This document shows positions 63,336 to 64,000 of a DNA stretch of 64,000 nucleotides, in pieces (the stretch's first letter is position 1; every line of letters starts with the position of its first letter). Below the pieces are notes generated by a model. That model saw nothing but the letters and a program-made list of their open reading frames with translations, was not told the origin of the DNA and did not search any database. The DNA lies in contig NZ_JANUCA010000006.1 of assembly GCF_024807145.1 (NCBI RefSeq), positions 1 through 64,000 of the forward strand, written 5' to 3'. The translations under genes and the position numbers were made by a program. This DNA comes from Microbacterium sp. AK031 (GTDB lineage Bacteria > Actinomycetota > Actinomycetes > Actinomycetales > Microbacteriaceae).

Positions 63336-64000
63336 GTGGACGTGCGATCGATCTTCACAGTTGACAGCCTGCTCGGCGCCGAGCCTGGCCACGTCATCGG
63401 CGGTGTGCGGCGGACGGAAGGCAGTGGCGATCCGCTCCCCGTGGTCAACCCCGCCACCGGCGAGCACGTCGCGGATGTCCCGTCGGCTTCCGCCGAACTC
63501 GTCGCGGAGGCTGTCTCACTCGCCGTGCAGGCTCAGCGCGAGTGGGGGCGGCGCAGCCATACCCAGCGCGCGCGGGTGCTGCGGAGCATCCACACGCTTC
63601 TCGGCGAGCACGCGGAAGAGATCGGCCGGATCGTCGCCGTCGAACAGGGCAAGCCCTTTCGAGACGCCGTCGGCGAGATCGGTGGAGCGCAGAACTTCTT
63701 CGAGTTCGCCATCAGCCAGCAGTACCGAGAGATCGGCGAAGTGCTCGCCACCGAGTCCGGCGAACAGTTGACGGTGCGCGAGGTTCCCATCGGTGTGGTC
63801 GGTGCCATCCTTCCCTGGAACTTCCCCGCCGCGATCTTCGCACGAAAGGTAGCACCGGCGTTGATGGCCGGCAACGCCATAGTGATCAAACCGAGCGAGT
63901 TCACGCCCCTGTCGGCGATGGCCCTGGCCGAACTATGCCGACGCGCCGGCGTCCCGGACGGTCTGGTGAGCGTTGTGTGTGGCCCCGGACGGCAGACCGG
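63336..64000 (+). CDS. aldehyde dehydrogenase, probable AHG dehydrogenase, 3' part missing
   Basis: The first ~221 residues of an NAD(P)-dependent aldehyde dehydrogenase are present: VVNPATGEHVADVPSA, the helical AVEQGKPFRDAVGEI, and the cofactor-site motifs GAILPWNFPAAIF and IVIKPSEFTPLSAMALAE. The catalytic Cys and Glu lie beyond the window. A GTG at 63336 with AGGAAGG before it is the start. The shared LacI box and the nearby GH117 and cycloisomerase genes suggest oxidation of 3,6-anhydro-L-galactose to its acid, the step before the cycloisomerase. Confidence 0.85.
   Translation, partial: MDVRSIFTVDSLLGAEPGHVIGGVRRTEGSGDPLPVVNPATGEHVADVPSASAELVAEAVSLAVQAQREWGRRSHTQRARVLRSIHTLLGEHAEEIGRIVAVEQGKPFRDAVGEIGGAQNFFEFAISQQYREIGEVLATESGEQLTVREVPIGVVGAILPWNFPAAIFARKVAPALMAGNAIVIKPSEFTPLSAMALAELCRRAGVPDGLVSVVCGPGRQT

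Overview
The window is high-GC DNA with actinobacterial features: GTG and TTG starts, many ATGA or GTGA gene overlaps, carbohydrate (CUT1) ABC importers without their own ATPase, and LacI, GntR/FadR and SorC regulators. A Microbacteriaceae-type host (Microbacterium or a relative) is my inference from gene families and a two-copy interspersed repeat; I could not run any search. Almost all of the 64 kb is a carbohydrate-catabolic island. Its best-supported substrate class is sulfated, 3,6-anhydro-L-galactose (AHG)-containing red-algal galactan oligosaccharides, together with L-fucose or L-galactose residues.

Layout. At 1-1566 lie an IS256-type transposase cut by the window edge and the wreck of a gluconolactonase gene. 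At 1577-6301 (-) is an operon for a FAH-family diketo-acid hydrolase, an SDR, an APH-type kinase, an enolase paralog and a second SDR. Divergent from it (6447-11534, +) are D-galactonate dehydratase, a FadR-type regulator and a LacZ-type GH2. At 11580-15670 (-) is sulfatase-SDR-SMP30 lactonase-aldo/keto reductase. Divergent from that (15849-19217, +) is Zn-alcohol dehydrogenase-KduD-KDPG/KDPGal aldolase-KDG kinase, the kinase being frameshifted. A scar zone at 19214-20411 holds three truncated genes. At 20442-27542 (-) is an ABC importer-GH2-sulfatase operon. At 27898-30030 is a GH151-like fucosidase. At 30.1-31.8 kb are fragments and a SorC regulator. At 31921-36650 (-) is an unusual CoA-transferase, cytosolic solute-binding-like protein, MaoC, lactonase, Gfo/Idh operon. 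An IS110 remnant, a small membrane gene and a LacI repressor follow. A second ABC importer (38789-41931, -) diverges from sulfatase-GH29 (42213-45181). At 45269-49541 is an L-fuconate/L-galactonate branch: FucD, FadR, lactonase, AKR, mutarotase. A third ABC importer is at 50143-53457 (-). At 53548-61967 (-) is the AHG operon: ABC importer, GH117, AHG-acid cycloisomerase, GH2. A LacI gene and a divergent aldehyde dehydrogenase (cut by the window end) close the region.

How it fits together. Oligosaccharides enter through four importers. They appear to be desulfated and hydrolysed inside the cell, because no sulfatase or glycosidase here has an export signal. AHG would go through the aldehyde dehydrogenase and cycloisomerase to 2-keto-3-deoxy-L-galactonate, then through the Zn-dehydrogenase and KduD to D-KDG, then kinase and aldolase. 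L-fucose/L-galactose and D-galactose have oxidative branches. A 20-bp LacI-type box centred on AACCGGTT occurs five times, exactly at the AHG-pathway promoters, and so ties the dispersed operons into one regulon. The most novel element is the FAH-SDR-kinase-enolase operon, which reads as a complete hydrolytic route from a 2-keto-3-deoxyhexonate to pyruvate plus glycerate, and on through a phosphoglycerate to phosphoenolpyruvate.
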